64,000 bases of DNA from Bradyrhizobium sp. WSM471 (GTDB taxonomy: Bacteria; Pseudomonadota; Alphaproteobacteria; Rhizobiales; Xanthobacteraceae). This document shows positions 11,181 through 20,330 of this stretch, one piece after another (the first letter of the stretch is position 1; every line of letters starts with the position of its first letter). The stretch covers positions 1,922,001-1,986,000 of the forward strand of contig NZ_CM001442.1 of NCBI RefSeq assembly GCF_000244915.1, read 5' to 3'. A model generated the notes under the pieces. It was not told where the DNA came from. It searched no databases and saw nothing but the letters and a program-made list of their open reading frames with translations. The translations under genes were made by a program, and so were the position numbers.

Positions 11181-11360
11181 TTAGCGCACCAATTGAATCT
11201 TCCACACCGTGCGGCCAAAAACGCGCTGGTCCGCGGGCGGCTTGAAGTGCTACGGGTTCGCCTCGACGTATTCGGCCCACAATTTCTGCATCATGCGCTG
11301 CTCTTCGTCTCGTCGATAACACGCCGGAGACCCCGGAACTGCGCTGCACGAAAGCCGTAG
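11181..11360 (-). pseudogene. C-terminal remnant of an unrecognised protein
   Basis: One minus-strand frame reads AYGFRAAQFRGLRRV, then DEEQRMMQKLWAEYVEANP, a TAG, and HFKPPADQRVFGRTVWKIQL to a TAA at 11181-11183. The sequence is strongly protein-like on both sides of the TAG, so this is probably the end of a gene broken by one nonsense change. I cannot name the family. Confidence 0.35.
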
Positions 11361-11449
11361 GCATGCCGCCATCAAGCTAGTACCGAATGCGCTTAAGCAA
11401 AAACTGACTTGGCAGTTCGCAGAGGATTCTTAAATTAGATTCGGAGGCA

Positions 11450-12147
11450 ATGATCATTGGAAAAGTCTTCATAACCAGCAGCGGCTACGATCCGCAGCTT
11501 GGGAAGCATGTGAAGGGTTCTTATCTCGGGCCGAAAGCGAGCCTTGGAGCTTGTCGGCCGGATGTGAGGCGCCAAGTCAAAGAGGGCGACCATATTTTCG
11601 TGATTTCCGGTAAGCTCCCAAACGTACGTCAATTCGTGATGGGGGCTTTGAGGTCGCCGAGAAAATCGATCCGCAGCAAGCCTACGAAAGATTTCCTGAT
11701 CAGCGCCTGAAGCTGCGAGAGGACGGGCAGCTGACGGGAAACGTCATTGTGGATTCGAATGGCGAGCAGCATGAACTCGACAGCCACCATCCGGCAACAT
11801 TTGCCAAGCGTGTTCGCAACTACGTCGTAGGTACGAATTGCATCTCCTTGGCTCGACCCGAAGAGCTTGCGGTCGGTCGCGAACAGACCCTTGATGCCTT
11901 GCGGGAGATTCTCAAAAAGAACGGCGGATCGCCCCCTTGTCGAGCGCGCGTGCTCGAGCTCTGGTGGCCACCTGAGTGGACCAGCCCGATTGCGAAGAAC
12001 GATTGGCAATCCGTTGATAGCAGCACTGGAGCACTTGGCAACAACTGCGGCGCGCTCCCCGCAGAAGCATGCCACTGGTTCGCTGCCCGAAACACTATGA
12101 GTCAGTGCCGATCGCCCCTGCTCTTGCCCGCTGCAATTCGCTATTGA
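11450..12147 (+). pseudogene. conserved protein resembling nucleotide-modification-associated (Nmad) proteins, frameshifted
   Basis: A good start (GGAGG then ATG) gives MIIGKVFITSSGYDPQLGKH, then YLGPKASLGACRPDVRRQVK and GDHIFVISGKLPNVRQFVMG. After VMG one base seems lost from a G run near 11640. The protein continues in the next frame as FEVAEKIDPQQAYERFPDQR, then LREDGQLTGNVIVDSNGEQH and KRVRNYVVGTNCISLARPEE, up to about 11940. Beyond that the frame is again disturbed. The pattern recalls conserved proteins found in phage and defence-type contexts and annotated as nucleotide-modification associated; that assignment is from memory and tentative. The single-base lesion is what makes it a pseudogene. 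Confidence 0.6.
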
Positions 12148-12717
12148 ACTTGGCTGCTTATTGTTGACGGGCACGCTGGTGATGCGGATAGTGCTTTATG
12201 TTGCCAGACCGCTTTCGCATTGTGCACGCGTTGCGGAAATATGAACCTATACCGAGCGCCGCGTTGCAGACGGGCTGAAATTACTTGTCGATGGTGCCTC
12301 ATACAGTTGTCGAGCACCGACAATGTGCGGCTGCCTCCATCGGCACTCTCAGTGCTAGACGTTTGATGGCGCTTGCATTGAGCGTTTTTGCGCTTGGCGT
12401 GCAGGTTTTACGCGCCATCTCGCGTTTGGCGCGGGATTGAGTCAAAAGGCTCATTATTGGAGCCTCACATCGCTGCGTTAAGCTTCTTGATTCGTAAAGC
12501 TAGGAAACAATCCGTTTTGGGTCTAGGATCGCCGTACCGGGGCTGGCCAGCATTTATTCACGATAGCAATTCGAATCCGGAGGGCCGCCGGCGATATCGT
12601 CGGCGGCTTTTTTGAAGGACGGATTGGGGGTGGGCTGCCCTTATAGGAGATCGGCGTCTACGCTATGGTCTCAGCCTGGCTTGTAATGAACTGGCTCGGC
12701 TAGCGAGGCGGTGTTGC
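12148..12717. other. intergenic with an orphan terminator
   Basis: No supported protein gene in about 570 bp. A strong plus-strand terminator lies at 12584-12613 without an obvious gene in front, so a small RNA or the end of a lost gene is possible. Confidence 0.45.
12584..12613 (+). terminator. rho-independent terminator, no matching upstream gene
   Basis: GCCGCCG at 12584-12590 pairs with CGGCGGC at 12601-12607 across a 10-nt loop and is followed by six T residues. It is a textbook plus-strand terminator. No convincing plus-strand gene ends just before it. Confidence 0.75.
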
Positions 12718-12999
12718 GTGAGAGTTGTATCAATGGATGATTGGAAGAGCGAACTCAATGCGCTCGTCGCGGAAACGATGGCGTTCGCCCGATCGGTAAA
12801 GGTGGAGATCAAGCGGCCTCAACCGAGCGAACTCCTCGAGCACAGCGACCTCAGCGCACCCAATGATGGCGGCAGCGAACGCGATGAGATCCGAAAACGA
12901 GTCGAGAGTTTCAAAGCGCATCAAGAGCGTTTCCTGCGCGAGCGCAGGGAATATGCCGATTCGCTTCTGCGCCAAATCAAGGCGAACAGGAAATCCTAG
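12718..12999 (+). CDS. conserved hypothetical helical protein, 93 aa
   Basis: The product is highly charged and helical: DDWKSELNALVAETMAFARS, a central Asp/Asn/Gly linker, then RKRVESFKAHQERFLRERRE, a likely coiled coil. No membrane segment or catalytic motif is seen. The GTG start at 12718 has GAGGCGG eight bases upstream. An ATG at 12733 would shorten it by five residues and lacks such a site. It is intact in a region full of broken genes. Function unknown. Confidence 0.65.
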   Translation: MRVVSMDDWKSELNALVAETMAFARSVKVEIKRPQPSELLEHSDLSAPNDGGSERDEIRKRVESFKAHQERFLRERREYADSLLRQIKANRKS

Positions 13000-13222
13000 A
13001 CAAGCTCGAGCTCGTTGAAACCTTCATGCGCCTAAGTCGTGCAGCTCAAGCAATAGGCGCTCGGCGGCACATTCGAGGGCCGGTTATCTTCCGCCGCTTC
13101 GTCGGGAAAAGGTCCACGACTCTCTTGAAGACACACGGCAGGCGAGTGTTTGCCATTGATCGGGCCAAAGCGTAAATTCGATTCTCTATTCTTCAACGAG
13201 GCTTATTGGAGGCAAGAAATCC

Positions 13223-13492
13223 ATGCGTCACCTTCTGTACATCGTCATGCTAGCAATTTCTGTCCTCGTCGGACTGGGATCCCCTTCCTCCGCCGCCCCG
13301 AGCCATCGATCCGGATATATACCCGCCGCTCCACAGGACCTTTATTGCCTGCAGGGACGTAGTTGGGGATATCCGGGCAATTGCCAGTTCTCCAGCTATA
13401 GCCAGTGTATGGCCACTGCATCCGGCACATACGCCTATTGCGGTATCAATCCGATGCATGCTTTCGCACGACATGGATCGCAGTCGCGCTGA
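13223..13492 (+). CDS. DUF3551 family secreted protein
   Basis: The 89-aa product has a clear Sec signal peptide (MRHLLYIVMLAISVLVGLGS, cleavage likely after SSAA). The mature part carries conserved Cys residues: DLYCLQGRSWGYPGNCQFSS, QCMATASGTYAYCGINP. The spacing and the QCMATASG block match DUF3551, a family of small periplasmic or secreted proteins abundant in Bradyrhizobium. GGAGG precedes the ATG by a good distance. The biochemical role is not known. The last ten residues (FARHGSQSR) look less conserved. Confidence 0.85.
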   Translation: MRHLLYIVMLAISVLVGLGSPSSAAPSHRSGYIPAAPQDLYCLQGRSWGYPGNCQFSSYSQCMATASGTYAYCGINPMHAFARHGSQSR

Positions 13493-13988
13493 AAAAATTC
13501 TGGTGCCCATCAGGAGAGGTGTAGCTGCTCACTGTAAGTCGTACTCGATTTCCTTCGTAGAGCACGCTATCCAGGAGCACCAGCGCTGGCTAGCTACCGG
13601 CTCTGCACGTTACCCAAATCGTCTGGCGCAAGCTCTTATCTCATCTACCACGTCCATCCGGTACACTGAAACCTGAGGGGCAAACGCCAGGAAGGCGCCG
13701 CCCGGGGGCACTCGGGAAAGGGGCTCGCCTTCGGCGCCACTATCACTGCCCCTTTCCCAGGTCCCGCCATCTGGAGCTTCGCGGAGAACTCTGGCCTCAC
13801 ACCGAATCCGCCTTGGTGGCCCAAATCGATTAGCTCCCGATCCACAAATGGTAACTTTAGTCTGTCGCCGCTGCGACTGGCCCGACCGGCGCGAGGAGCC
13901 GATGTGCTCCTCATGATGACGGTGCATCACATGAGGGCATGCGGCCCTCGCATTCAAGCAACCGTTGATGATCCAAAGCGCCTCCCTT
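13493..13988. other. intergenic with a hairpin repeat
   Basis: About 500 bp without a supported gene. It contains the inverted repeat at 13706-13758 that is related to sequence at 36444-36504. Confidence 0.5.
13706..13758. repeat. hairpin-forming dispersed repeat, copy A
   Basis: GGGAAAGGGGC at 13714-13724 is the exact inverse of GCCCCTTTCCC at 13748-13758. The same blocks (GGGCAYTCGGGAAAGGGGC, then CTATCACTGCCCC) recur at 36444-36504. Minus-strand translations of both copies also share ERGSDS and PLSR-type motifs, so both may derive from one duplicated gene fragment. Confidence 0.5.
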
Positions 13989-14525
13989 CTAACGTCGGCC
14001 CCTCCCGCGGGCTGACACCGCGCCGGTGTCCAGTTCGGCTTTCAGGCGAGCTCTCTCCAGCCGCTTCCTGAGCGCTGCAAGTCGACTAGACAGTCTCGTC
14101 AATTCCTCAATGCCAATCTCACCGAAAACGAACTGATCCAGTTCCTCCTGTTGTGCAGCGATGTTCGCGAGACGCTTACGGGCGTTGTCCGTTAGCGACA
14201 GCTGGACGACCCGACCATCCCTGATACCGGGCTTGCGCCGCACAAATCCGACTTTCTCCAGCGCCTTCGAATGTAGCGTGATGAAGGATGGGTCGACTTT
14301 CATCAGTTTTGCGACCACGCCAGCCGGAGCACCGCCATCCTTGTCTAAGTCCGTCACCGCCATCAAGATCGCCAATTGTGTTCCACTAATGCCGAGTGCC
14401 TCGGCTCGGACGTGAAGAAAATCTTCCAGACAGACGTTGAGGGATCTGATCTCCAACGTTAATCGCCGCACCAGCTCCTGACACTCAGCAGAGCCATTTC
14501 CTTCTGGTGTTGCTTGCTTAGCCAA
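13989..14525 (-). CDS. MarR-family transcriptional regulator
   Basis: The 178-aa protein has the MarR winged-helix layout: an N-terminal dimerisation helix (CQELVRRLTLEIRSLNVCLE), then GISGTQLAILMAVTDLDKDG and a recognition helix (VAKLMKVDPSFITLHSKALE). The wing follows (VGFVRRKPGIRDGRVVQLSL with the DxRxxxxxLT-type signature), and a long C-terminal helix closes the dimer. Such proteins usually repress neighbouring genes and release DNA on ligand binding. Nothing intact lies directly next to it, so its target is unclear. Start ATG at 14525 (MAKQATPEGNG). Confidence 0.85.
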   Translation of the reverse strand: MAKQATPEGNGSAECQELVRRLTLEIRSLNVCLEDFLHVRAEALGISGTQLAILMAVTDLDKDGGAPAGVVAKLMKVDPSFITLHSKALEKVGFVRRKPGIRDGRVVQLSLTDNARKRLANIAAQQEELDQFVFGEIGIEELTRLSSRLAALRKRLERARLKAELDTGAVSARGRGRR

Positions 14526-14982
14526 ATGCGGTGCCGCCGAATGTTAGGACCCTACTCAAAGCTCGTTCGCGCTGACAGGTTCAAAGACAGGGACAATTTG
14601 TTGGTCCTCACGCGCTTACTTCCGTCGACTATTGGAGAATGCCGAGAAATGGCCTAAAGTATGTGACTCCCAGCGAGACCCCCGGCCTACATGTCGGCGG
14701 CTACTGCTTGCCAAGCTATTGGCTATTGGCTTCACCAAAGATAGTAGGGTCGCCGAGATGCACGTTCAAAAAGACCTCGCTTCGTAGTGTCGCGCACCGG
14801 CGTGAAACTACATCACTTACGCTCCGGCCCAGGCTGCCCCCAATGCGGAAAGACCGTTCTCGGATCCGGGCAAAGGGCTCGAATGTCATTCTAAAGTGGG
14901 GCAGCTCTGCGCTTAACAGAATCGCAACTTTGCACAATCGATGCGGTGGAATTCATCAAAAACGATCGCCCGAACGCCGAAT
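14526..14982. other. intergenic, nothing recognised
   Basis: About 460 bp. The minus strand may carry further remnants, but no family could be identified. Confidence 0.4.
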
Positions 14983-15234
14983 TCAAGCGCCTCGCAGCGT
15001 TGCATCTCGTGTGTTGCGGCCCACGAGCGCTTGTTGCCGCCCGACGAGGTAGAGGATTTCGTTCGTCGGCTGTCCGACTATCCAGCCCTTAATCGTCGAG
15101 GAACAGGGTGCGAAGACCGCATCCAACGCCTGCCGTACCTCGGGCTGACTATCGGCGGGAACACGATCGGTTAGGGTCATGTGGAAGCGGAAGCGATCGA
15201 AAACGTACGGGTAGCCCCATCGGACGAGGCACAT
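14983..15234 (-). pseudogene. DUF1045 (2H phosphoesterase-like) fragment
   Basis: The readable part is LVRWGYPYVFDRFRFHMTLT, then DRVPADSQPEVRQALDAVF. The block with HxTLT is the C-terminal active-site half of DUF1045, a two-histidine phosphoesterase-like family linked to phosphonate use. The sequence loses this pattern after about 30 residues (APCSSTIKGW) and has no N-terminal half with the first HxT motif. It is a truncated remnant. The flanking bases on both sides hold no other recognisable phosphonate gene. Confidence 0.55.
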
Positions 15235-15534
15235 GCAGATCCCGCCTTCGGCGCCGCGTCATTCTTCCTTGCCGTCGAGACTTGACACCCGCCGGCTAAA
15301 CCCGGCGCGACAACTCACCATAAGATGTCTGGAAGGCACGGCCGCGGAAGGACAGATCTATTCGCCGAATCCGTGAGAACTTGGTTCACCGGGAGCGAAC
15401 CTCGCTCAGACCCAGTTGCTATGAGGAGCATAGATAAATCTCTCCTCACTTACGCCTTAGCCGTCCGGCGACCCAACGAAAGCAACCCGTTGGGCTTCTG
15501 TTGCGACGTCGTCAAATCAGTGTTGTCAGGCGAA
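15235..15534. other. intergenic, nothing recognised
   Basis: 300 bp separating the eroded segment from the intact sulfur-scavenging cluster. Confidence 0.4.
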
Positions 15535-16878
15535 TTATGCGATCGCTTGAATGGCGTTGGAGAAGATGCTGGCCGGCCGGCTCAGGCCGTAATGATCGCG
15601 CAGCGTTGTGCCCGTGTAATCGTGACGGAACAGGCCGCGCTTGCGCAGAATGGGCACGACCTGCTCGGCGAAGATGTCGAAGCCGCCGGGCAGCCAGGGC
15701 GGCATGACGTTGAAACCATCGGCTGCGCCGTTCTCGAACCAGGTCTGAATGTTGTCGGCGATCTTCTCCGGCGGTCCGGCAATCACCCAATGGCCGCGGG
15801 CGCCGGCCAGGCGCTGCACGAGCTGACGAATCGTCGGCTTCTCGCGATCAACGATGTCGATCACCAACTTGAAACGGCTGGCGACGCCGCGGGCGCCCTC
15901 GGTATCGATCAGATGACGAGGAAAGGGGCCATCGAGGTCAAACCCGGAGAGGTCGAGACCGATCATCTGGCGCAGCTGGGTCAGCGAATACTCGGGCTGG
16001 ATCAACTCGTTGAACTCGTCCTGCAGCCGATCGGCTTCGATTTGCGTGCTGGCGATGAAAGGACTGATGCCGGGCAGGATCTTGATTTGATCGGGGCCGC
16101 GGTCGAAGGCGCGCGCCTGACGCTTGATGTCGGCATAGAATTCCTGGGCGCTCGCCAGTGTCTGATGCGCGGTGAAGATCGCCTCGGCGAAACGCGCCGC
16201 AAAGGCACGTCCGTCGACGGAAGAGCCGGCCTGGACATAGACCGGTCGCCCCTGCGGCGTCCTTGAGATGTTGAGCGGCCCACGCACGCGGAAATGCTTT
16301 CCGATGTGATTGATCGCGTGGATCTTGCCGGTGTCGGCGAAAACACCCGAGATGGAGTCGTTGACGAGCGCGTCGTCTTCCCAGCTGTCCCAAAGCCGCG
16401 TGATGACGTCCAGATACTCCCGCGCCCGCTCGTAGCGTTCGTGATGTGGAGGGTGCTCGGGCAAGCCGAAGTTCTGCGCTGCCTGCGGCGAGCTTGTTGT
16501 CACGATGTTCCAGCCGGCCCGACCGCTACTGATGTGATCCAGCGAGGCGAACAGCCGCGCCAGGTTGTAGGGCTCGGTATAGGTCGTCGATGCCGTGGCA
16601 ATCAGGCCGATCCGCTGGGTGGCGGAGGCGATCGCGGTGAGCAGCGTGATCGGCTCGAGCCGAAACCGCTGCGCATAGCGGACATTGTCCGCCAGCGCCG
16701 GACCATCGGCGAAGAAGACCGCGTCGAACTTGTGCGCTTCAGCGCGCTGCGCCAGCTCCTGATAGTAGGTGACGTCGAGGATGCGATTGGCTGCCGAACT
16801 CCGGTGACGCCAGGCCGCCTCGTGATGGCCGTCTGGATAGATGAAGAAGTTGAGGGAAAGCTGCCGTCGTTCGCTCAT
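15535..16878 (-). CDS. FMN-dependent monooxygenase, NtaA/SnaA/DmoA family
   Basis: The 447-aa protein belongs to the bacterial luciferase superfamily. It begins RQLSLNFFIYPDGHHEAAWR and contains HKFDAVFFADGPALADNV, the segment EPITLLTAIASATQRIGLIA and SSGRAGWNIVTTSSPQAAQN, all typical of NtaA/SnaA/DszA-type enzymes. These use FMNH2 from a partner reductase and O2 to cleave C-S or C-N bonds in sulfonates, sulfones or chelators. Length is as usual for the family. It is divergent from the TauD-type gene and ABC importer at 17445-21198, which points to organosulfur use. No flavin reductase gene is adjacent, so the reductant must come from elsewhere. Substrate unknown. Confidence 0.9.
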   Translation of the reverse strand: MSERRQLSLNFFIYPDGHHEAAWRHRSSAANRILDVTYYQELAQRAEAHKFDAVFFADGPALADNVRYAQRFRLEPITLLTAIASATQRIGLIATASTTYTEPYNLARLFASLDHISSGRAGWNIVTTSSPQAAQNFGLPEHPPHHERYERAREYLDVITRLWDSWEDDALVNDSISGVFADTGKIHAINHIGKHFRVRGPLNISRTPQGRPVYVQAGSSVDGRAFAARFAEAIFTAHQTLASAQEFYADIKRQARAFDRGPDQIKILPGISPFIASTQIEADRLQDEFNELIQPEYSLTQLRQMIGLDLSGFDLDGPFPRHLIDTEGARGVASRFKLVIDIVDREKPTIRQLVQRLAGARGHWVIAGPPEKIADNIQTWFENGAADGFNVMPPWLPGGFDIFAEQVVPILRKRGLFRHDYTGTTLRDHYGLSRPASIFSNAIQAIA

Positions 16879-17444
16879 TTGTGAGATCCGCGTGCATTGG
16901 AAGCTGTAGCAGGCGAGACTCTACGTCTGCTGTCACGCTGATGTCGACGAAATGAATTTGCGTTGTTGAATTGGATGGAAGCATGAAGCTTGCGAGCAGA
17001 GCGCCAACCAAAGAGGAGGGCAGTCGTCACGACGAGAAATGGCGGCGGCTGTAACGATTTTATCGCGTCTCTGGACAAGAAGTGCGTTGCGTCGCGTCAA
17101 ATTGCGTTCCTCTTGCAGCCGGGCGGGCAGCTATCACTACGAATCTTTCAGTGTCAGCATCGACGGCGAAGCGTTCGTTGCCTATCGCCGAAAACAAAGC
17201 TGGTTTCGTTTCATTGACTGACGATCGATCGCTCGTACCATTCAAGGCCTCAACGCGAGGTCGTTTCATCATGCGCCAATCCGATCCCAGTGACCGATGT
17301 CCCGGCTCGCGCCGTCTGCCGGAGCACGTTGCGGCCGAGTAGGGCCCCTAGCCTGAAAACGATTTCATCTATCTCCGCCGTCGTTTCCGCGACCGGCGCA
17401 TGGCGGAGCTTTGTCCAGGGGATCGCAGTGACGAGAGCACGACC
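16879..17444. promoter_or_regulatory. divergent intergenic region of the sulfur cluster
   Basis: This 566-bp gap separates the minus-strand monooxygenase gene from the plus-strand TauD/ABC operon, so it must hold both promoters. I cannot pin a specific operator; sulfate-starvation activators of the CysB/Cbl type would be the expected kind. Short frames inside it look random. Confidence 0.5.
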
Positions 17445-18374
17445 ATGAGCAACACGACAACCATCGATAACGTCATTCCGCGCGCCGACATCGTCAAGCG
17501 TGCGGCCAGGCTTGGCGCCGAGATCAGGAACATCAAACTGTCGGGCGACCTTTCGGACGAGACCATCCGTGCCATCAATCAGGTGCTGCTCGAACATAAG
17601 GTCATCTTCTTCCGTGACCAGGGACATCTCGACGATGCGGAACAGGAGCGCTTTGCCATCAGGCTCGGCAAGCTGGTGCCCCATCCGACGGTCGGCGCGC
17701 TCAAGGGCACGTCGTCGATCCTGGAGCTGGACTCGGGCCGGGGCGGTGGCCGCGCCGACCAATGGCATACGGATGTCACGTTCGTCGACGCCTATCCGAA
17801 AATCTCGGTGCTGCGCGGCGTGGTGGTTCCACCCTACGGCGGCGATACCGTCTGGTCGAACACGGCGGCCGCCTATCTCGACCTGCCGGCGCCGCTGCGC
17901 AAGCTCGCCGACGAACTGTGGGCCGTCCACAGCAACGCCTATGACTATGCCGTGAAGACGCGGGCAACCGAGGCGGACAAGAAGCACTTCGACGAGGTGT
18001 TCACCGGAACGATCTACGAAACCGAGCATCCGGTGGTGCGCGTCCATCCCGAGACCGGCGAGCGCACGCTCGTGCTCGGAGATTTCGTGCAGCGCTTCGT
18101 CGGCCTACCGAAATACGACGGCCAGAAGCTGTTCGACCTGTTCCAGTCGCATATTACGGCGCCGGAAAACACGGTTCGCTGGAGCTGGGCGGCCGGCGAC
18201 GTTGCGATCTGGGACAATCGCGCCACGCAACATTACGCGGTCAACGACTATGGCGACCAGCACCGCGTTGTGCGCCGCGCCACCATCGATGGCGATGTAC
18301 CGCTTAGCGTCGACGGTCGCCGCAGCGTGACGCGCGTCAGGACATCCAATCCCCAGACCGCTAAAGCCGCTTGA
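17445..18374 (+). CDS. TauD/TfdA-family alpha-ketoglutarate-dependent dioxygenase
   Basis: The 309-aa protein carries the Fe(II) ligands of the family: HTD in RADQWHTDVTFVDAYPKISV, and the distal His in WDNRATQHYAVNDY, followed by the ketoglutarate-binding Arg in HRVVRRATIDG. Other family blocks are VIFFRDQGHLDDAEQERF and PVVRVHPETGERTLVLGDF. Family members release sulfite from taurine or sulfate from alkyl sulfates using O2 and 2-oxoglutarate. The ATG at 17445 (MSNTTTID) is preferred; the open frame upstream has no family similarity. It leads an operon with an importer whose first gene starts 26 bp downstream. Exact substrate unknown. Confidence 0.9.
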   Translation: MSNTTTIDNVIPRADIVKRAARLGAEIRNIKLSGDLSDETIRAINQVLLEHKVIFFRDQGHLDDAEQERFAIRLGKLVPHPTVGALKGTSSILELDSGRGGGRADQWHTDVTFVDAYPKISVLRGVVVPPYGGDTVWSNTAAAYLDLPAPLRKLADELWAVHSNAYDYAVKTRATEADKKHFDEVFTGTIYETEHPVVRVHPETGERTLVLGDFVQRFVGLPKYDGQKLFDLFQSHITAPENTVRWSWAAGDVAIWDNRATQHYAVNDYGDQHRVVRRATIDGDVPLSVDGRRSVTRVRTSNPQTAKAA

Positions 18375-18399
18375 TCCAGATCAGCTCACGAGAGTCAAA

Positions 18400-19470
18400 A
18401 TGATGAACGCAATACTTCGATTGCTTCGCGCAAGCCGCGCCCGGTTGGGACGTGCCACCCGCCAGACGTTGCGGGTTTTATTGGCGGGCGCCGTAGCTCT
18501 CGGCCTTGCGGCCCCGGCATTCGCCGAGCCGCCGCTCGAGAAGACCGAGATCCGTTACCAGGGATCGGCCGGGCAGGTGACGTTTATCAAGCTGGCCGAG
18601 GACCTCGGCTATCTCGCGCCACTCAAGCTCAAATGGGTCGGTAACACCATCAGCGGGCCGCAGGACATCCAGACCGTCGTCACCGGCGATATCGACATCG
18701 GCGGCGCGTTCTATGGGGCGATCCTCAAGTTGACCGCGGCGAAGGCGCCGGTCAAGGCGGTGGTCGGCTACTACGGCTCCGATGCCAACACCTGTTATGG
18801 CTACTTCGTGAAGGAGGACAGCCCGATCAAGACCGCGCGTGACCTGATTGGCAAGAAGGTCGCGGTCAACACGCTCGGCGCCCATCTGGAATTCGTGCTC
18901 CGCGAATATCTGGCTAGGTCCGGCCTCAGCGCAGGTGAAGCCAGGCAGGTCACGCTGGTGGCGATCCCGCCATTCAGCGGCGAGCAAGTGTTGCGCCAGG
19001 GCCAGGTCGAGGTCAGCGCGCTGAGCGGTATCCTGCGCGACAAGGCGCTGGAACGGGGCGGCATCCGCGCGCTCTTCAACGACACCGATCTGTTCGGCCA
19101 GTTCACCGGCGGCGCCTATGTATTGCGCGAAAAGTTCATCAAGGACAATCCCAATGCCTCGCGCAAGCTGGTGGAGGGGATTTCGCTGGCCATCGAATGG
19201 GCCCAGATCACACCACCGGAAGAGGTGCGGGCCCGGTTCGACAAGATCATCGCCGAGCGCAAGCGCAACGAGGATGCCTCCTCGATCAAATACTGGAAGA
19301 GCACCGGCGTTGCGTCCAAGGGTGGCGTGATCTCGGACAGCGAGATCCAGGTGTGGATCGACTGGCTGGTGAAGGACGGCCTGTTCAAGCCGGGGCAGGT
19401 CAAGGCTTCCGACACTTACACCAATGCGCTCAACTATTTCCGTCCCGGAAAGACGGCGGAGGTCCCATGA
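18400..19470 (+). CDS. ABC transporter substrate-binding protein, SsuA/TauA-like
   Basis: The 356-aa protein has a long N-terminal signal peptide (LLAGAVALGLAAPAFA, cleavage after AFA). A periplasmic binding fold of the SsuA/TauA/NMT1 type follows, with the blocks QGSAGQVTFIKLAEDLGYLA, TGDIDIGGAFYGAILKLTA and TARDLIGKKVAVNTLGAHLE. It would capture an aliphatic sulfonate or related sulfur compound in the periplasm and hand it to the permease encoded downstream. Its stop overlaps the ATPase start by four bases (ATGA), showing translational coupling. Start could be either of two adjacent ATG codons. Confidence 0.88.
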   Translation: MMNAILRLLRASRARLGRATRQTLRVLLAGAVALGLAAPAFAEPPLEKTEIRYQGSAGQVTFIKLAEDLGYLAPLKLKWVGNTISGPQDIQTVVTGDIDIGGAFYGAILKLTAAKAPVKAVVGYYGSDANTCYGYFVKEDSPIKTARDLIGKKVAVNTLGAHLEFVLREYLARSGLSAGEARQVTLVAIPPFSGEQVLRQGQVEVSALSGILRDKALERGGIRALFNDTDLFGQFTGGAYVLREKFIKDNPNASRKLVEGISLAIEWAQITPPEEVRARFDKIIAERKRNEDASSIKYWKSTGVASKGGVISDSEIQVWIDWLVKDGLFKPGQVKASDTYTNALNYFRPGKTAEVP

Positions 19471-20330
19471 CCACTGCCAAGATTCGCTTCGAGCACGTCC
19501 GCAAGGAATTTTTCGTGCGCGGTGAGGGCGGCGGACCAGGCCAGCGCTTCACCGCGCTGGAGGACATCACGCTCGATGTTCGCTCCGGCGAATTCCTGGC
19601 CCTGGTTGGCCCAAGCGGCTGCGGGAAATCCACCTTGCTCGATCTGCTGGGCGGGCTCACGCTGCCGACCAGCGGCCGGATTCTGCTCGATGGCCGGCCG
19701 ATTGCCGGACCCGGTCGCGACCGCGGCATCGTGTTCCAGCAGTATGCGCTGTTTCCTTGGCGCACAGCCGCGCAGAATGTCGAGTTCGGGCTTGATATCG
19801 CCGGGCTTAAGGCCAAGCAGCGTCTCGACATCGCGCGGCATTTCCTCGACCTGGTCGGGCTGTCCGGCTTTGCCGACCGCTACCCGCATGAGCTCTCCGG
19901 CGGCATGAAGCAGCGCGTCGCGATCGCGCGAAGCCTCGCCTATGATCCCGAGGTGCTGCTGATGGACGAGCCGTTCGCCGCGCTTGACGCCCAGACGCGC
20001 GAGACGCTGCAGGGTGAGCTGCTGCGGATCTGGCGCGCCACCGGCAAGACCATCGTCTTCATCACCCACGGTATCGACGAGGCCATCGTGCTCGGCCAAC
20101 GGGTGGCGGTCATGACGTCGTGTCCCGGCCGCATCAAGCTGGTCATCGACATTCCGGACGTGCTGCGCAGCGCAGACGACGACGTACGCTCGCTGCCCGA
20201 GTTCGGCCGCGTGCGCCACGAGGTCTGGAGCCCGTTACGCGAGGAAGTGCTGAAAGCACAGCAAGGGCAATTGACCGCCGGCGCTTTCGCGCGAGCCGAT
20301 CGCAAAGTGGAAGGGGTCGCCCATGTCTAG
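19467..20330 (+). CDS. ABC transporter ATP-binding protein, SsuB/TauB-like
   Basis: The 287-aa ATPase has all nucleotide-binding motifs: Walker A GPSGCGKSTLLDLLGG, Q-loop FQQYALFPWR, signature LSGGMKQRVAIARSLA, Walker B VLLMDEPFAALD and the switch His in FITHGIDEA. The sequence matches the nitrate/sulfonate/taurine importer group and works with the adjacent permease and binding protein. The ATG at 19467 (MTTAKIRFEHV) sits in the end of the binding-protein gene; the frame extends further upstream but there it is only the shadow of that gene. It overlaps the permease start by eight bases. Confidence 0.92.
   Translation: MTTAKIRFEHVRKEFFVRGEGGGPGQRFTALEDITLDVRSGEFLALVGPSGCGKSTLLDLLGGLTLPTSGRILLDGRPIAGPGRDRGIVFQQYALFPWRTAAQNVEFGLDIAGLKAKQRLDIARHFLDLVGLSGFADRYPHELSGGMKQRVAIARSLAYDPEVLLMDEPFAALDAQTRETLQGELLRIWRATGKTIVFITHGIDEAIVLGQRVAVMTSCPGRIKLVIDIPDVLRSADDDVRSLPEFGRVRHEVWSPLREEVLKAQQGQLTAGAFARADRKVEGVAHV

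Noticed and set aside
15325..16266. 313-codon plus-strand frame opposite the flavin monooxygenase
   Set aside because: Complement of a conserved enzyme; no protein-like motifs.
19197..19466. 90-codon N-terminal extension of the ABC ATPase
   Set aside because: This stretch codes for the substrate-binding protein in another frame; ATPase similarity starts at 19467.
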